From the NCBI GenBank assembly GCA_910586555.1, contig CAJUJY010000007.1:29957-93956 (forward strand): DNA of 64,000 bases, read 5' to 3'. The DNA comes from an uncultured Lachnospiraceae bacterium (GTDB lineage Bacteria > Bacillota > Clostridia > Lachnospirales > Lachnospiraceae). Shown one piece after another: positions 34,015 to 43,585 of the stretch. Position 1 is the first letter of the stretch. Every line of letters starts with the position of its first letter. Under the pieces are notes generated by a model. That model was not told where the DNA came from and ran no database searches. It saw only the letters and a list, made by a program, of their open reading frames with translations. The position numbers and the translations under genes were made by a program.

Positions 34015-35694
34015 TTATTTTGGTTTATATGAACTCTTTAGTGAAACTATTCTATTAAATACCAGGTTATCTTTGCTATAATCCTTTGAATCTACACAGA
34101 AATATCCATTCCTTACAAACTGGAAACTGTCCATAGGCAAGGCATCTGCAAGTGCTGGTTCTATATAACAATTTTTCATTATAGTTAATGAATCTGGATT
34201 TACATTAATTGTACCATCTTCATTATATACCCCTTTTTCTTCATCTACAATATTTTCATATAAACGGGCTTCTGCTTTTTCTGCTGTTTCAGCACATACC
34301 CAGTGTATTGTTCCTTTTACTTTCCTTCCTGTAAAACCGCTGCCGCTTTTTGTTTCAGGATCATAAGTACAGTGCACTTCTGCCACATTGCCATTTTCAT
34401 CTGTAATATAATCTGTACATTTAACAAAATAAGCATTCATAAGCCTTACTTCGTTGCCTGGATAAAGCCTGAAATACTTTTTCGGCGGTTCGGGCATAAA
34501 GTCTTCACGTTCAATATAAAGTTCTTTGCCAAATGGTACTTTCCTCATTCCCATTTCCTCATTTTCCTGGTTATTTGGAACATCGAGGTATTCTATTTCA
34601 TTTTCAGGGTAATTTGTTATTACCAGTTTTACAGGATCTAAAATTGCCATCATACGTGGACGCTTAAGCTTTAAATCTTCACGTATGCAGTATTCAAGCA
34701 TTGCATAGTCAGAGGAACTTTGTGCTTTTGAAATCCCTGACAGGGTAATAAAATTGCGTATTGATTCTGGTGTAAAACCACGCCGTCTTAACGCTGCTAT
34801 GGATACAAGCCTTGGATCATCCCATCCGTCTACTATTCCATCGTCAACAAGTTTTTTAATATAGCGCTTTCCTGTAACAACATTTGTAAGGTACAATTTT
34901 GCAAATTCAATCTGTTTCGGCGGGTTTTCAAATTCAAGTTCCTGCACTACCCAGTCATAAAGCGGCCTGTGGTCTTCAAATTCCAGTGTGCATATTGAAT
35001 GGCTTACCCCTTCTATTGCATCTTCAATAGGATGCGCAAAATCATACATAGGATAAATGCACCATTTGTCACCTGTATTATGGTGATGGTTCCTTGCAAT
35101 CCTGTAAATTACAGGATCCCTCATATTCATGTTAGGTGATGCCATGTCAATTTTAGCACGCAGCACTTTTGAACCATCTTCAAATTCACCTGCACGCATG
35201 CGTTCAAATAAATCAAGATTTTCACTAATAGTACGTTCCCTGTATGGGCTTGGCCTGCCAGGTTCTTTTAAAGTCCCCCTGTATTCCCTTATTCCCTCAG
35301 CAGATAAATCACATACATATGCTTTGCCTTTTTTAACCAGTTTTAATGCACATTCATACATTGTATCAAAATATTCTGATGCATAATATATCTGGTCTGT
35401 ATCCAGATCACCACATATCCACCTGACATCTTCTATAATTGACTGTACAAATTCTGATTCCTCTTTTATTGGGTTAGTATCATCAAACCTCAGATGAAAA
35501 ACACCACCATATTCCTTTGCAAGCCCTGAATTAAGCACTATTGACTTTGCATGGCCTATATGGAGGTACCCGTTTGGTTCAGGCGGGAAACGGGTAACTA
35601 CTTTTTTACAATTTCCTTCGCTAATATCTTTATCAATAATATTTTCAATAAAATTACGTGGAACAGTTTCTTTTTCATCAACCTGGCTACTCAC
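34015..35694 (-). CDS. glnS: Glutaminyl-tRNA synthetase
   Basis: A 559-residue class I synthetase. HIGH is in PPEPNGYLHIGHAKSI, followed by GGVFHLRFDDTNP and the tRNA-contacting DFAHPIEDAIEGVSHSICTLEFEDHRPLYDW. In place of the usual VMSKRKL stands VVTGKRYIKKLV, a variant of the KMSKS loop that I believe is normal for this clostridial group. The C-terminal beta-barrel domain is complete. It charges tRNA-Gln directly. The start is GTG at 35694 with GGAGG eight bases upstream. It is the first gene of a glnS-DUF2225 unit. No T-box or other leader structure is evident in the 280 bases upstream. Confidence 0.97.
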   Translation of the reverse strand: MSSQVDEKETVPRNFIENIIDKDISEGNCKKVVTRFPPEPNGYLHIGHAKSIVLNSGLAKEYGGVFHLRFDDTNPIKEESEFVQSIIEDVRWICGDLDTDQIYYASEYFDTMYECALKLVKKGKAYVCDLSAEGIREYRGTLKEPGRPSPYRERTISENLDLFERMRAGEFEDGSKVLRAKIDMASPNMNMRDPVIYRIARNHHHNTGDKWCIYPMYDFAHPIEDAIEGVSHSICTLEFEDHRPLYDWVVQELEFENPPKQIEFAKLYLTNVVTGKRYIKKLVDDGIVDGWDDPRLVSIAALRRRGFTPESIRNFITLSGISKAQSSSDYAMLEYCIREDLKLKRPRMMAILDPVKLVITNYPENEIEYLDVPNNQENEEMGMRKVPFGKELYIEREDFMPEPPKKYFRLYPGNEVRLMNAYFVKCTDYITDENGNVAEVHCTYDPETKSGSGFTGRKVKGTIHWVCAETAEKAEARLYENIVDEEKGVYNEDGTINVNPDSLTIMKNCYIEPALADALPMDSFQFVRNGYFCVDSKDYSKDNLVFNRIVSLKSSYKPK

Positions 35695-35977
35695 TATCGC
35701 TCCTCCTTTGATTTTCTTATACAGCTAAAAACGCTATTTAATATTTTACCACATTATATTAAAATATAAAAGCATAATTTTACAGGCGGCATTATTGCTT
35801 CTTCCAGTATATTCTGCCCAGTAAACATATATATAAACCTGTTTTTTATTATTTGCATCTTCTTTTGCTAGATACTTTTATACAGGCTTAAAAATACACT
35901 TGTCCAGTATACCACATTATTTTCCATTTCTCAACAAACTTATACAGTATTATGGTTAATGGGGTTTTACAGATTTA

Positions 35978-36020
35978 GGGCTGCCACACTGGTTGTTAAA
36001 AACCATAAGTGTGGCAGCCC
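35978..36020 (-). terminator. Terminator-like hairpin after the BlaI-type gene
   Basis: GGGCTGCCACACT and AGTGTGGCAGCCC form a perfect 13-bp stem with an inner GGTT/AACC pairing, five bases past the stop at 36026. The T run on the minus side is poor. The rest of the 331-base gap up to glnS is AT-rich and holds nothing I can name. Confidence 0.65.
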
Positions 36021-36025
36021 ACTGT

Positions 36026-36436
36026 TTAACTGCTTATGTAATTATCAAGCATTTCCCTTATTTGAATAATATCTTCTTTATTGCCAGGACTATTTTTGTC
36101 TATATTTAAAAGGGCAGCTACAACGTCAGCTTTGGAAACTTTTTGCCTGATTTCTTTATAATCTTCCACTATTTTCTGAATCCAGAAATCTTCCTGTGAA
36201 ATTGCAGGTTTATAACTGCGTGTTAATACTGTTCCGCTATAAACAATGTCAGCTACCTTTATAAAATTGCTTTTTAATAACTTTCTAAGGACAGCCTGTA
36301 TTGTATTCATTGTAAGGTCTGGATTATATTTTGCAATCATGGAAGCAGTTTCAGGTTCTTTACTTTTCCATAGTATTGACATAATATCCAGATCCCTTTT
36401 TGTCAGTCTTGTATTATTTATTTTAATACCAGCCAA
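36026..36436 (-). CDS. BlaI/MecI/CopY-type winged-helix repressor
   Basis: The product has 136 residues. The first 75 are a winged helix with the family pattern LTKRDLDIMSILWKSKEPETASMIA, NPDLTMNTIQAVLRKLLKSNFIKVAD. The rest is helical and fits the dimerisation part. BlaI relatives repress beta-lactamase or other operons and are inactivated by cleavage through BlaR1-type proteases; no such partner is in the window. The start is TTG at 36436, seven bases after GGAGG, and no ATG is near. A full palindromic repeat lies 34 bases upstream of the start. Target genes are unknown. Confidence 0.8.
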   Translation of the reverse strand: MAGIKINNTRLTKRDLDIMSILWKSKEPETASMIAKYNPDLTMNTIQAVLRKLLKSNFIKVADIVYSGTVLTRSYKPAISQEDFWIQKIVEDYKEIRQKVSKADVVAALLNIDKNSPGNKEDIIQIREMLDNYISS

Positions 36437-36469
36437 AATAATACCTCCTTTCCTGATTATCCAGATGTC

Positions 36470-36658
36470 AAGCGGATATTCGCAATCCGCTTTGCCTGCA
36501 AAGCAGGCATTGGCTACTTGCCCACTTGCAAATCAACCTCATTGCCGCTTTGCGGCAGTCTGGCAGGAGCTTGAACCCCTGCCAGACTAAGTAAGCCCTG
36601 GTAAACCAAACCCACCGCTTAAGAAGCGTGAATTTTAAAGGGCTTACTTAATGAGGTT
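36470..36658. repeat. Modular palindromic intergenic repeat, copy 2 (longest)
   Basis: It has hairpin AAGCGGAT/ATCCGCTT (36470-36492), an extra hairpin GCCTGC-AAA-GCAGGC absent from copy 1, closing stem AACCTCATT (36535-36543) with AATGAGGTT (36650-36658), hairpins TGCCGC/GCGGCA and GTCTGGCAGG/CCTGCCAGAC, and stem TAAGTAAGCCC (36588-36598) with GGGCTTACTTA (36640-36650). In copy 1 this last stem reads TAAGTAAGTCC with GGACTTACTTA, a double change that keeps pairing. Confidence 0.8.
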
Positions 36659-36940
36659 AAACTGTATTTTGCCAGGCTACAGCACTGCTGTTAATACATT
36701 AATTATAGAGATACATTAACATTTGAATACAACTAGTGCATAACCTCCTGACCATTTATATATTATAAACATATTATGTATAAAAATCAATACTAAATTA
36801 CAATTTATATTTCTGTTTTTTTACAAATATTATCTTATTTAAAACTCAAATATTAATATATGCTAGCAGAATACTTAAACAGTATACAAAATTCTTCTAA
36901 GGAAACTTTATGCTTTATAAAAAACTTTCCATACAAAGTA

Positions 36941-36976
36941 AAAAGGCATATAGGACAATAACCCTATATACCCTTT
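36941..36976 (-). terminator. Terminator of the NeuB-like gene
   Basis: On the minus strand AAAGGGTATATAGGG, a loop and CCTATATGCCTTTTT end in a T run, 27 bases past the stop at 37003. The remaining bases of the gap down to 36659 are AT-rich with no gene or clear signal. Confidence 0.7.
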
Positions 36977-37002
36977 ATTATTATAATAAATATTACTTTA
37001 TA

Positions 37003-38496
37003 CTACCACTTATAAACCTTGGTTTTCCTTTCCATAAGATCAAGTTTATCAATTTGCGGATCATCATAATATGAATCATTTTTTACATGTGTTGTTGAAA
37101 TTTCTTCAAATACTGCCCCTGTCCTTGATGTAAATGCATGTTTTTCACCCCGCATAACTGTTTGTATATCACCTGGCTTTAAATCCAGTACCTTGCCATC
37201 TATTTCTACTTGTAAATCACCATAAAGAAGCTGGAATGTTTCTTCTTTTATTTTATGCATATGTACGGGGTGCTTCTGTCCTGGAAGCACTGCTATAAGC
37301 TTTTTACAATATTCACGGTTGACAATGCTTATTATAACAGCCCCAAACTGCCTGAAATGCTTCATTCCATAGTGATGTGAGAGTTCTGCCTCAAAACTGT
37401 CACCAAGGTAAATATTTGCTTCATAAAGCATACCCTTTACATCATGTATCACACTTCTTGCAAGGTTAGTATCAGTTACAGGCCTTCTTTCATGCAGTTC
37501 ATCATTTGCCTTATAATCATGGCTTGCCACAACACCATCATAAAACTCACCACTTGTCATCTGGCGGTCATGGTTTGGCATTGCAAAAAATACATCCTCC
37601 CTTGTTAGTTCCTGCCCTTCTTCCACGTCATGTTTAAGATACACACCCCTCATAAGTGAATTTAAGGAATCTATCTCATCCTGGCTTATATAGCGTTCAG
37701 TTTCTTTCTTCATCTTACAGATTTCCTTTGCTTCAAGTACTGAACTTACCCACCGTCCTGCCTGTTCTGGTGTCATGGAATATGCATTAAGCTTAATTGT
37801 TTCTGTAGGAAGGCCTACATGGCGCTCTAATAATTTTGCGCCCTTAGCTATTGCCATCATTGGAATAATATTATTATCTGGATCCTCATGTCCAGAATAA
37901 CCTATAGCATTGTGCGGATAACGGCGCCTTAATTTATCAATAAAATCAAGCTGGAGCCTTTCAAGCGGTGCTGGATATTCCGCAATACAGTGCATAAATG
38001 CAAATTCACATTTCCTATGTGTAAAATAATTATATAATTTATCAATATCTGATATTGTCCTTCCACCAACTGAAATAATTAAAGGCCTGTGGGCTGATGC
38101 TGCTTTTTCAAGCAACGGCCAGTCAAGTGAACTACAGCTTGCAATTTTAATAATACCAAGCCCCTGGTCCATACACCAGTCTACACCATCTTCATCAAAT
38201 GGTGTACTCATAGCAATCATTCCTTCACTGCGTATTTCTGACACAAGTTCACTAAACTGGTCATATGTAAGCCTTGTGCTTTCAAACCTTGGAATATGGT
38301 TTACATCTTTACGTCCCCTATAATCAGGATGGATAAAATTATCAAGGTTTCTGTACTGTAATTTAACAGCCGCTTTTATATTATATGTCCTTGCGATTTT
38401 TCCCATCTCATGTATTATATCCTTGCCATGTTCAACATCACCCTGGTGGCTGTTTGCCATCTCAAATATAAATAAATCATCAAATATACTGCCCAT
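37003..38496 (-). CDS. NeuB-type nonulosonic acid synthase with C-terminal SAF and cupin domains
   Basis: A 497-residue enzyme. Residues 1-270 are the NeuB TIM barrel (IFEMANSHQGDVEHGK, AVKLQYR, MSTPFDEDGVDW, IKIASCSSLDWPLLE, GYSGHE). Residues 290-350 are a SAF/antifreeze-like domain (LMRGVYLKHDVEEGQELTREDVFFAMP). Residues 380-490 are a cupin (HPVHMHKIKEETFQLLYGDLQVEIDGK, KPGDIQTVMRGEKHAFTS). NeuB enzymes condense PEP with a hexosamine to a nine-carbon acid such as legionaminic or pseudaminic acid; the cupin extension is known in some family members. GGAGG precedes the ATG. Placement beside a CMP-sugar synthetase and Maf genes points to flagellin glycosylation. Which sugar is made cannot be told. 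Confidence 0.9.
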   Translation of the reverse strand: MGSIFDDLFIFEMANSHQGDVEHGKDIIHEMGKIARTYNIKAAVKLQYRNLDNFIHPDYRGRKDVNHIPRFESTRLTYDQFSELVSEIRSEGMIAMSTPFDEDGVDWCMDQGLGIIKIASCSSLDWPLLEKAASAHRPLIISVGGRTISDIDKLYNYFTHRKCEFAFMHCIAEYPAPLERLQLDFIDKLRRRYPHNAIGYSGHEDPDNNIIPMMAIAKGAKLLERHVGLPTETIKLNAYSMTPEQAGRWVSSVLEAKEICKMKKETERYISQDEIDSLNSLMRGVYLKHDVEEGQELTREDVFFAMPNHDRQMTSGEFYDGVVASHDYKANDELHERRPVTDTNLARSVIHDVKGMLYEANIYLGDSFEAELSHHYGMKHFRQFGAVIISIVNREYCKKLIAVLPGQKHPVHMHKIKEETFQLLYGDLQVEIDGKVLDLKPGDIQTVMRGEKHAFTSRTGAVFEEISTTHVKNDSYYDDPQIDKLDLMERKTKVYKW

Positions 38497-38685
38497 TTAT
38501 TAATCCTCCGTAAATATAAAATTAATAATCCATATTACATTTTACCACACCCAGGCTATTTATGCACTAAATAAATATTAATACCAGATAATCCCTGCAT
38601 TGTTTTTAATCTTTAAGCAGTTCCTAATTAATAATAAAAATTATAAATACCTGGATTTTCCCTTTTATTTTAAAAACATGTTTAT

Positions 38686-38750
38686 CCAAACGGATATCCG
38701 CAGTCCACATTTCAAGCAATCTCTGATTGCAGCAAGCAGACACCCGCAAC
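38686..38750. repeat. Partial palindromic repeat, copy 5 (5' modules)
   Basis: CCAAACGGATATCCGCAGTCC is a worn first hairpin, and GCAATC-TCT-GATTGC equals the hairpin GCAATC-CCA-GATTGC of copy 3. The closing stem is absent. It lies between the NeuB-like gene and the CMP-sugar synthetase. Confidence 0.5.
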
Positions 38751-38751
38751 T

Positions 38752-39453
38752 TTACAAACCATTGTTTATAATATATTTCTCTGCTGCTAAAAATTCTTCT
38801 TCTGTATCTATATCAAAGTTTTCATCCATATCATACCCTGCTATCTTTTTTCCTGACATTGAATGTTGTTTTAAAATAACTTCTGTCCTTACTACATCAA
38901 TACATGCATTCTGGTAATAAACTTTTGGAAGCTGCTGGCGTGGCAGGTTATAACATTCTGGAATATCTGTTATAACGGGCCTTAACATATTATCTTCATC
39001 TTTAAACCACATTTTATATACAACTTCCTTTGCAGGTGCAACACACCTTATAGAATCTATACCAGGGTTATCCTGCATATACTTGACCATATTTTCAATA
39101 TCACTAATCCTTCTTATGGGGTATGTCGGACGTAACTGCACTACAAGTTCTGGCAGATATCCTTCATTTTCCTTTAGATAGTTTAATGCATGTACAAATA
39201 CATCTATATCAAGTGCTGTATCTGTTGCATATTCTGCCGGCCTTAAAAATGGCACCTCTGCACCGTATTCCTGTGCAATTTCTGCATACTTTACACTATC
39301 CGTACTTACAATAACCCTGTCTATGCACCCTGCCTGCAACGCATGGCCAATAGAATATGCCATCATTGGCTTGCCATTAATTAACCTGATATTCTTATTT
39401 TTAACACTTTTAGAACCACTTCGTGCAGGTATAACTGCAAGTACCTCTCCCAT
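38752..39453 (-). CDS. CMP-nonulosonate (acylneuraminate) cytidylyltransferase
   Basis: A 233-residue nucleotidyltransferase beginning VLAVIPARSGSKSVKNKNIRLINGKPMMAYSI, the CTP-binding signature of NeuA/PseF/LegF enzymes. RPAEYATDTALDIDVFVHAL and QLRPTYPIRRISDIE are also family segments, and FDIDTEEEF carries metal ligands. It activates a nine-carbon sugar acid with CTP. TAAGGAG precedes the ATG and merges into a tandem repeat that begins ten bases upstream. It follows the glycosyltransferase genes and precedes the NeuB-like gene, fitting one sugar pathway. Confidence 0.92.
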   Translation of the reverse strand: MGEVLAVIPARSGSKSVKNKNIRLINGKPMMAYSIGHALQAGCIDRVIVSTDSVKYAEIAQEYGAEVPFLRPAEYATDTALDIDVFVHALNYLKENEGYLPELVVQLRPTYPIRRISDIENMVKYMQDNPGIDSIRCVAPAKEVVYKMWFKDEDNMLRPVITDIPECYNLPRQQLPKVYYQNACIDVVRTEVILKQHSMSGKKIAGYDMDENFDIDTEEEFLAAEKYIINNGL

Positions 39454-39463
39454 TTTTTACTCC

Positions 39464-39549
39464 TTATAATTGTATAATTATTATAATTGTATAATTATTA
39501 TAATTGTATAATTATTATAATTGTATAATTATTATAATCTGTATAATTA
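39464..39549. repeat. Five-copy 17-bp AT-rich tandem repeat upstream of the cytidylyltransferase gene
   Basis: The unit TTATAATTGTATAATTA occurs four times without change (39464-39531) and once with an inserted base (39532-39549). Each unit contains TATAAT-like hexamers on both strands. The first copy ends ten bases before the gene's ATG and abuts its ribosome binding site, so the repeat makes up the promoter or leader region. Confidence 0.95.
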
Positions 39550-39619
39550 TTTTGTTTGCTTAAACGTCATATTTTTACTAAAATAAAAAAGTATACCTGT
39601 TATTTTTATGTTTAATATA

Positions 39620-41560
39620 TCACCAGTATTTTGCTTCTATCCTCTGGCAAATCTGCCTGTCTATATCTTCTATTGCCTCTGTGGAAGATGTCATAAGCTT
39701 TGCCCTTTCCTTTGCAAGTCCTGACATTTTATTATAATAATCCTTATCATTTTTATATTGTAAAATCTTTTCTGACATTTCATCAAAATCATTAACAGCA
39801 AAGTCCTCTCCCCCTGCTGTATAAACATCACCTGATTTTAAATAAACACCTGGCTTTCCCTTTGCAAAAGCTTCTATTACAGAAAAACCACCACCAAGCC
39901 TTTTAGGGTTTACATATAAATCACAAATTTCCATAAGGGCAAGTATATCATCACAGTATCCTGTAAATAATGAATTTGCAGATACTACAGGGTAATCTTC
40001 CATCAGGCTTTTATAATTATCCATAATACCTGCAAAAACCACATAACAGCCTGCATTACAGGCTTTTGTAAGCATTTCCATAAAATCATTTGTAATATCA
40101 AATTGCAGGCGTGTTCCAACTATTACAAGTATAAAAGCATTTTTGGGTAAATTTTTATCCTTTCTGGAATAATGTTTTTTTTGCTGTTTTAATTCAAAGG
40201 TAAATCTGCTTTCTATAATATCATCATTTTTATAAAGTTCTTTTTCCTTTCCATTAATTTTTCTTCCAAGAATTTTCATTTTATTTTTAGTTTGTGGAAC
40301 AGATGAAAATACTATTGACATCGCAGCACATGGTATTATATTCCCACATAAATCCGCCAGTATACTCCCGTTTCCTATTGATAATATATAATATGGCTTA
40401 AACTTATTAATAATACTTACAAGCATTTGCAACCTGTATGATATAACTAAATCATCTGGAATTTGTAAAAAAGGTATTACATTTTCTCCAACTGTAATTT
40501 CCCTGATATCATTATATCCCTTCCAGACAGTTCCTGAATTAATTCCATATAAAGGAAGATATCCATTTATAAGACAAAACTCTGTAGTATTTATAAGAAC
40601 TATTTTCTTACCTAAAGAAAGTAAAACTTTTATTCTTTCTATAATAGTTTGTGTAGGTGCATGGGTAGCATTAAGAAATTGTACTGTCATTACCATTACA
40701 AGATTTTTATCTCTTTCTGTGTATGGAATTTTATTAAAATACTTTTTATAATTATCTATATATGAATTATAAGATTTATCATACAATTCATTAATCATGC
40801 TATTGGATTTTTTATCCATTACGGCCTGTTTTATAAATGATGTTCTCTTAAACTGCTGGTATATAAAATACATATTCTCTGGTTTGGCTTTATCATTTTT
40901 TAAAATTTCAGACAAATACATATTAGTATAATCTGCTTTTTTATCCAGTATCATTAATACAGAATAAATAGATAATCTGTAAATAAAATTATCTTTTTCC
41001 AATTTATTATACCTAGGTTCATGTAATAAAATTTTACAAAAACAACACCATAGTCTAACTATATCCTTTTTATTTTCTATATCAAGCTGGCCCAGTTCAT
41101 ATAAAAATTCTATAAAATCATTTGGCTTAATACAATTTTTTAGCTTCCAAAATCTTCTCATAAAAGAAGCATGTAATTTACTTCTCTGTATATTTAAAAA
41201 ATAATTTATAAACTCATCTATATCCAGTCCATTATTAAACTCTTTTACATTATCCTGGTTTATATATATAATGTCTTTAAAAATATAAGAATATAAGCTG
41301 TCTACAATATTATAAAGCGTTTTTATATCTGTTACAAATAAAATTTCTGGCTCTTGTTTTTTATTTTCATCTATATAATTTGTAATTATATCACATAAGC
41401 AATATAATATATTTCCTTCACAACTTTCCACAACAGAAGAAATAATATGTATAGCATTACCTTCATTATATCTTGATATAAGTTTATTTAATGCATCTTT
41501 TTGTTCTTCAACATAACAATATATAACTTTATTATAACCAGTTTCATCCATATTCTGCAA
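39620..41560 (-). CDS. GT-B type glycosyltransferase, paralogue A
   Basis: A 646-residue protein. About residues 1-280 are a helical, Cys- and Tyr-rich domain of unknown type. From about 285 a GT-B fold begins (FLNATHAPTQTIIERIKVLLSLGKKIVLINTTEF), and the nucleotide-sugar binding half includes FILVIVGTRLQFDITNDFMEML and DLYVNPKRLGGGFSVIEAFAKGKPGV, the GT4-like glycine-rich and E-x7-E region. It starts with TTG at 41560, eight bases after GGAG; the paralogue at 43585 uses the same arrangement. The last 406 identical bases are shared with that paralogue. It probably acts in flagellin glycosylation; donor and acceptor are not known. Confidence 0.8.
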   Translation of the reverse strand: MQNMDETGYNKVIYCYVEEQKDALNKLISRYNEGNAIHIISSVVESCEGNILYCLCDIITNYIDENKKQEPEILFVTDIKTLYNIVDSLYSYIFKDIIYINQDNVKEFNNGLDIDEFINYFLNIQRSKLHASFMRRFWKLKNCIKPNDFIEFLYELGQLDIENKKDIVRLWCCFCKILLHEPRYNKLEKDNFIYRLSIYSVLMILDKKADYTNMYLSEILKNDKAKPENMYFIYQQFKRTSFIKQAVMDKKSNSMINELYDKSYNSYIDNYKKYFNKIPYTERDKNLVMVMTVQFLNATHAPTQTIIERIKVLLSLGKKIVLINTTEFCLINGYLPLYGINSGTVWKGYNDIREITVGENVIPFLQIPDDLVISYRLQMLVSIINKFKPYYILSIGNGSILADLCGNIIPCAAMSIVFSSVPQTKNKMKILGRKINGKEKELYKNDDIIESRFTFELKQQKKHYSRKDKNLPKNAFILVIVGTRLQFDITNDFMEMLTKACNAGCYVVFAGIMDNYKSLMEDYPVVSANSLFTGYCDDILALMEICDLYVNPKRLGGGFSVIEAFAKGKPGVYLKSGDVYTAGGEDFAVNDFDEMSEKILQYKNDKDYYNKMSGLAKERAKLMTSSTEAIEDIDRQICQRIEAKYW

Positions 41561-41638
41561 ATCACCAACTCCATTCTGGAAATACTTATTGAAATCAATT
41601 TATATACCATATCAGGCAGTTTAAATAGTAATAAATTT

Positions 41639-43585
41639 TTACCAGTATTTTATTTCTATCCTCTGGCAAATCTGCCTGTCTATATCTTCTATTGCCTTTG
41701 TGGAAGATGTCATAAGCTTTGCCCTTTCCTTTGCAAGTCCTGACATTTTATTATAATAATCCTTATCATTTTTATATTGTAAAATCTTTTCTGACATTTC
41801 ATCAAAATCATTAACAGCAAAGTCCTCTCCCCCTGCTGTATAAACATCACCTGATTTTAAATAAACACCTGGCTTTCCCTTTGCAAAAGCTTCTATTACA
41901 GAAAAACCACCACCAAGCCTTTTAGGGTTTACATATAAATCACAAATTTCCATAAGGGCAAGTATATCATCACAGTATCCTGTAAATAATGAATTTGCAG
42001 ATACTACAGGGTAATCTTCCATCAGGCTTTTATAATTATCCATAATACCTGCAAAAACCACATAACAGCCTGCATTACAGGCTTTTGTAAGCATTTCCAT
42101 AAAACCGTTATTAATTTCAAACTCAAGGCGTATTCCTACTACAACAAGTACAAACCTGTGGTCTGGTATTCCTTTTTCCTTACGTGAAAATTTATTTTTC
42201 TGGGGCTTTAATTCAAATGTAAATATGCTTTCTATAATATCAATATCTTCATCTGCATAAAATTCTTTTTCTTCTTCAGAAAGTCTTCTTCCAAGGATTT
42301 TCATTTTATTTTTAGTCTTTGGCAAAGTAGAAAATGCTAAAGCCATTGAAGCGCATGGCACTATATTTCCACATAAATCAGCTAGTACGCTGCCTGTACC
42401 TATTGATAGTATATAATAAGGTTTATATTTTTTAAGAAGTTCTGAAAGAACCTGCATACGGTATTCTATAGTAGAACTTTCTGGCATTTGCATAAATGGA
42501 AATTCATTTTCATTAATAATGATTTTATTAATATTATTATATTCTTCAAGTGTCCTGCCAAACCCTGTACTGTACATTGGCAGATATCCTTTTATAATAT
42601 ACTGTTCAGTTGTATTAATAATAATAACCTCTTTGCCAAGACTTTTTAATGCCTTTGCCCTTTCTAAAACAGTTTTAGTAGGCGCATGTGTATCATTTAA
42701 AAACTGGATTGTTAATATAACCACCACATTTTTATTCCGTTCTTCTAATGGTATTTTTATTAGAAACTTATCTAATTCTTTTGCATATTCATTATAAATT
42801 CTTTTATATAATTCATCTTTTAATAGGCTGCTTTTTTTATCAGAAACAATCATTCTTTTAAGTGACATTCTTTTAAACTGGCACCAGGTAAAATACAGAT
42901 TTCCTGTTTTAATTTTATTATTTCTTAGAATCTCTGTTAAATATGCATTAGTATATTTTGGATTCTTACTTAATACCATAAGAATAGAACAAACAGCAAG
43001 TATATAATAAAAATACTTATTGTTTAACACATTATCCCCAAGTTCATATAATAATATTTTACAAAAACAACACCAACATTTAGTTAAATCATCATTTTTA
43101 CTTATATCAAACCTGTCAAGCTCGTATAAAAAACTTGCAAATTTATCTGTATTCCTACAATCTTTTAATTCCCACAATTTTCTCATAAAAGAAGCATTAA
43201 GCAGGCTTCTTTGTATACTTAAATAATATCTTATAAATTCTCCTGTTTCTAACTTATTATCAAATTCATTATTATTTTCTTGTTCAATATATATAACTTC
43301 TTTAAAAAGATTAGAAAAAAGTTTCTTTGTAATATGATAAAGATTTTTTATATCTGTTACAAATAAAATATCTGTACCAGTTTCTTTACTAGACTCCATA
43401 TAATTTGTAACTATATCACACAAACAATATAACAAATTACATTCACAACTTCCGACTACTGGGGAAATAATATGTATAATGCTTTCGTTATCATACTTTA
43501 ATATAAATTTATCTAAAGCTTCTTTTTGCCCTTCTACATAACAGTATACTATTTTATTACAATAAATTTCATTTTTTTCTTGCAA
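41639..43585 (-). CDS. GT-B type glycosyltransferase, paralogue B
   Basis: It is homologous to paralogue A over its full length, with the same two-part layout: N-terminal helical domain, then a GT-B domain from about residue 290 (FLNDTHAPTKTVLERAKAL, LYVNPKRLGGGFSVIEAF). The ATG at 43600 has no ribosome binding site but is itself part of ATGGAGG; a TTG at 43585, nine bases after that GGAGG, matches the start of paralogue A (shared leader TTTCCAGAATGGAG). I choose TTG, giving 648 residues. The 3' part is identical to paralogue A at nucleotide level over 406 bases, while the 5' parts differ strongly. Confidence 0.8.
   Translation of the reverse strand: MQEKNEIYCNKIVYCYVEGQKEALDKFILKYDNESIIHIISPVVGSCECNLLYCLCDIVTNYMESSKETGTDILFVTDIKNLYHITKKLFSNLFKEVIYIEQENNNEFDNKLETGEFIRYYLSIQRSLLNASFMRKLWELKDCRNTDKFASFLYELDRFDISKNDDLTKCWCCFCKILLYELGDNVLNNKYFYYILAVCSILMVLSKNPKYTNAYLTEILRNNKIKTGNLYFTWCQFKRMSLKRMIVSDKKSSLLKDELYKRIYNEYAKELDKFLIKIPLEERNKNVVVILTIQFLNDTHAPTKTVLERAKALKSLGKEVIIINTTEQYIIKGYLPMYSTGFGRTLEEYNNINKIIINENEFPFMQMPESSTIEYRMQVLSELLKKYKPYYILSIGTGSVLADLCGNIVPCASMALAFSTLPKTKNKMKILGRRLSEEEKEFYADEDIDIIESIFTFELKPQKNKFSRKEKGIPDHRFVLVVVGIRLEFEINNGFMEMLTKACNAGCYVVFAGIMDNYKSLMEDYPVVSANSLFTGYCDDILALMEICDLYVNPKRLGGGFSVIEAFAKGKPGVYLKSGDVYTAGGEDFAVNDFDEMSEKILQYKNDKDYYNKMSGLAKERAKLMTSSTKAIEDIDRQICQRIEIKYW

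Noticed and set aside
36910..37080. Short plus-strand frame with AAGGA before its ATG
   Set aside because: It runs over the terminator and then antisense into the NeuB-like gene, and its product has no sensible composition.
39464..39549. CRISPR-like array
   Set aside because: Units are directly adjacent with no spacers and there are no cas genes; it is a simple tandem repeat.
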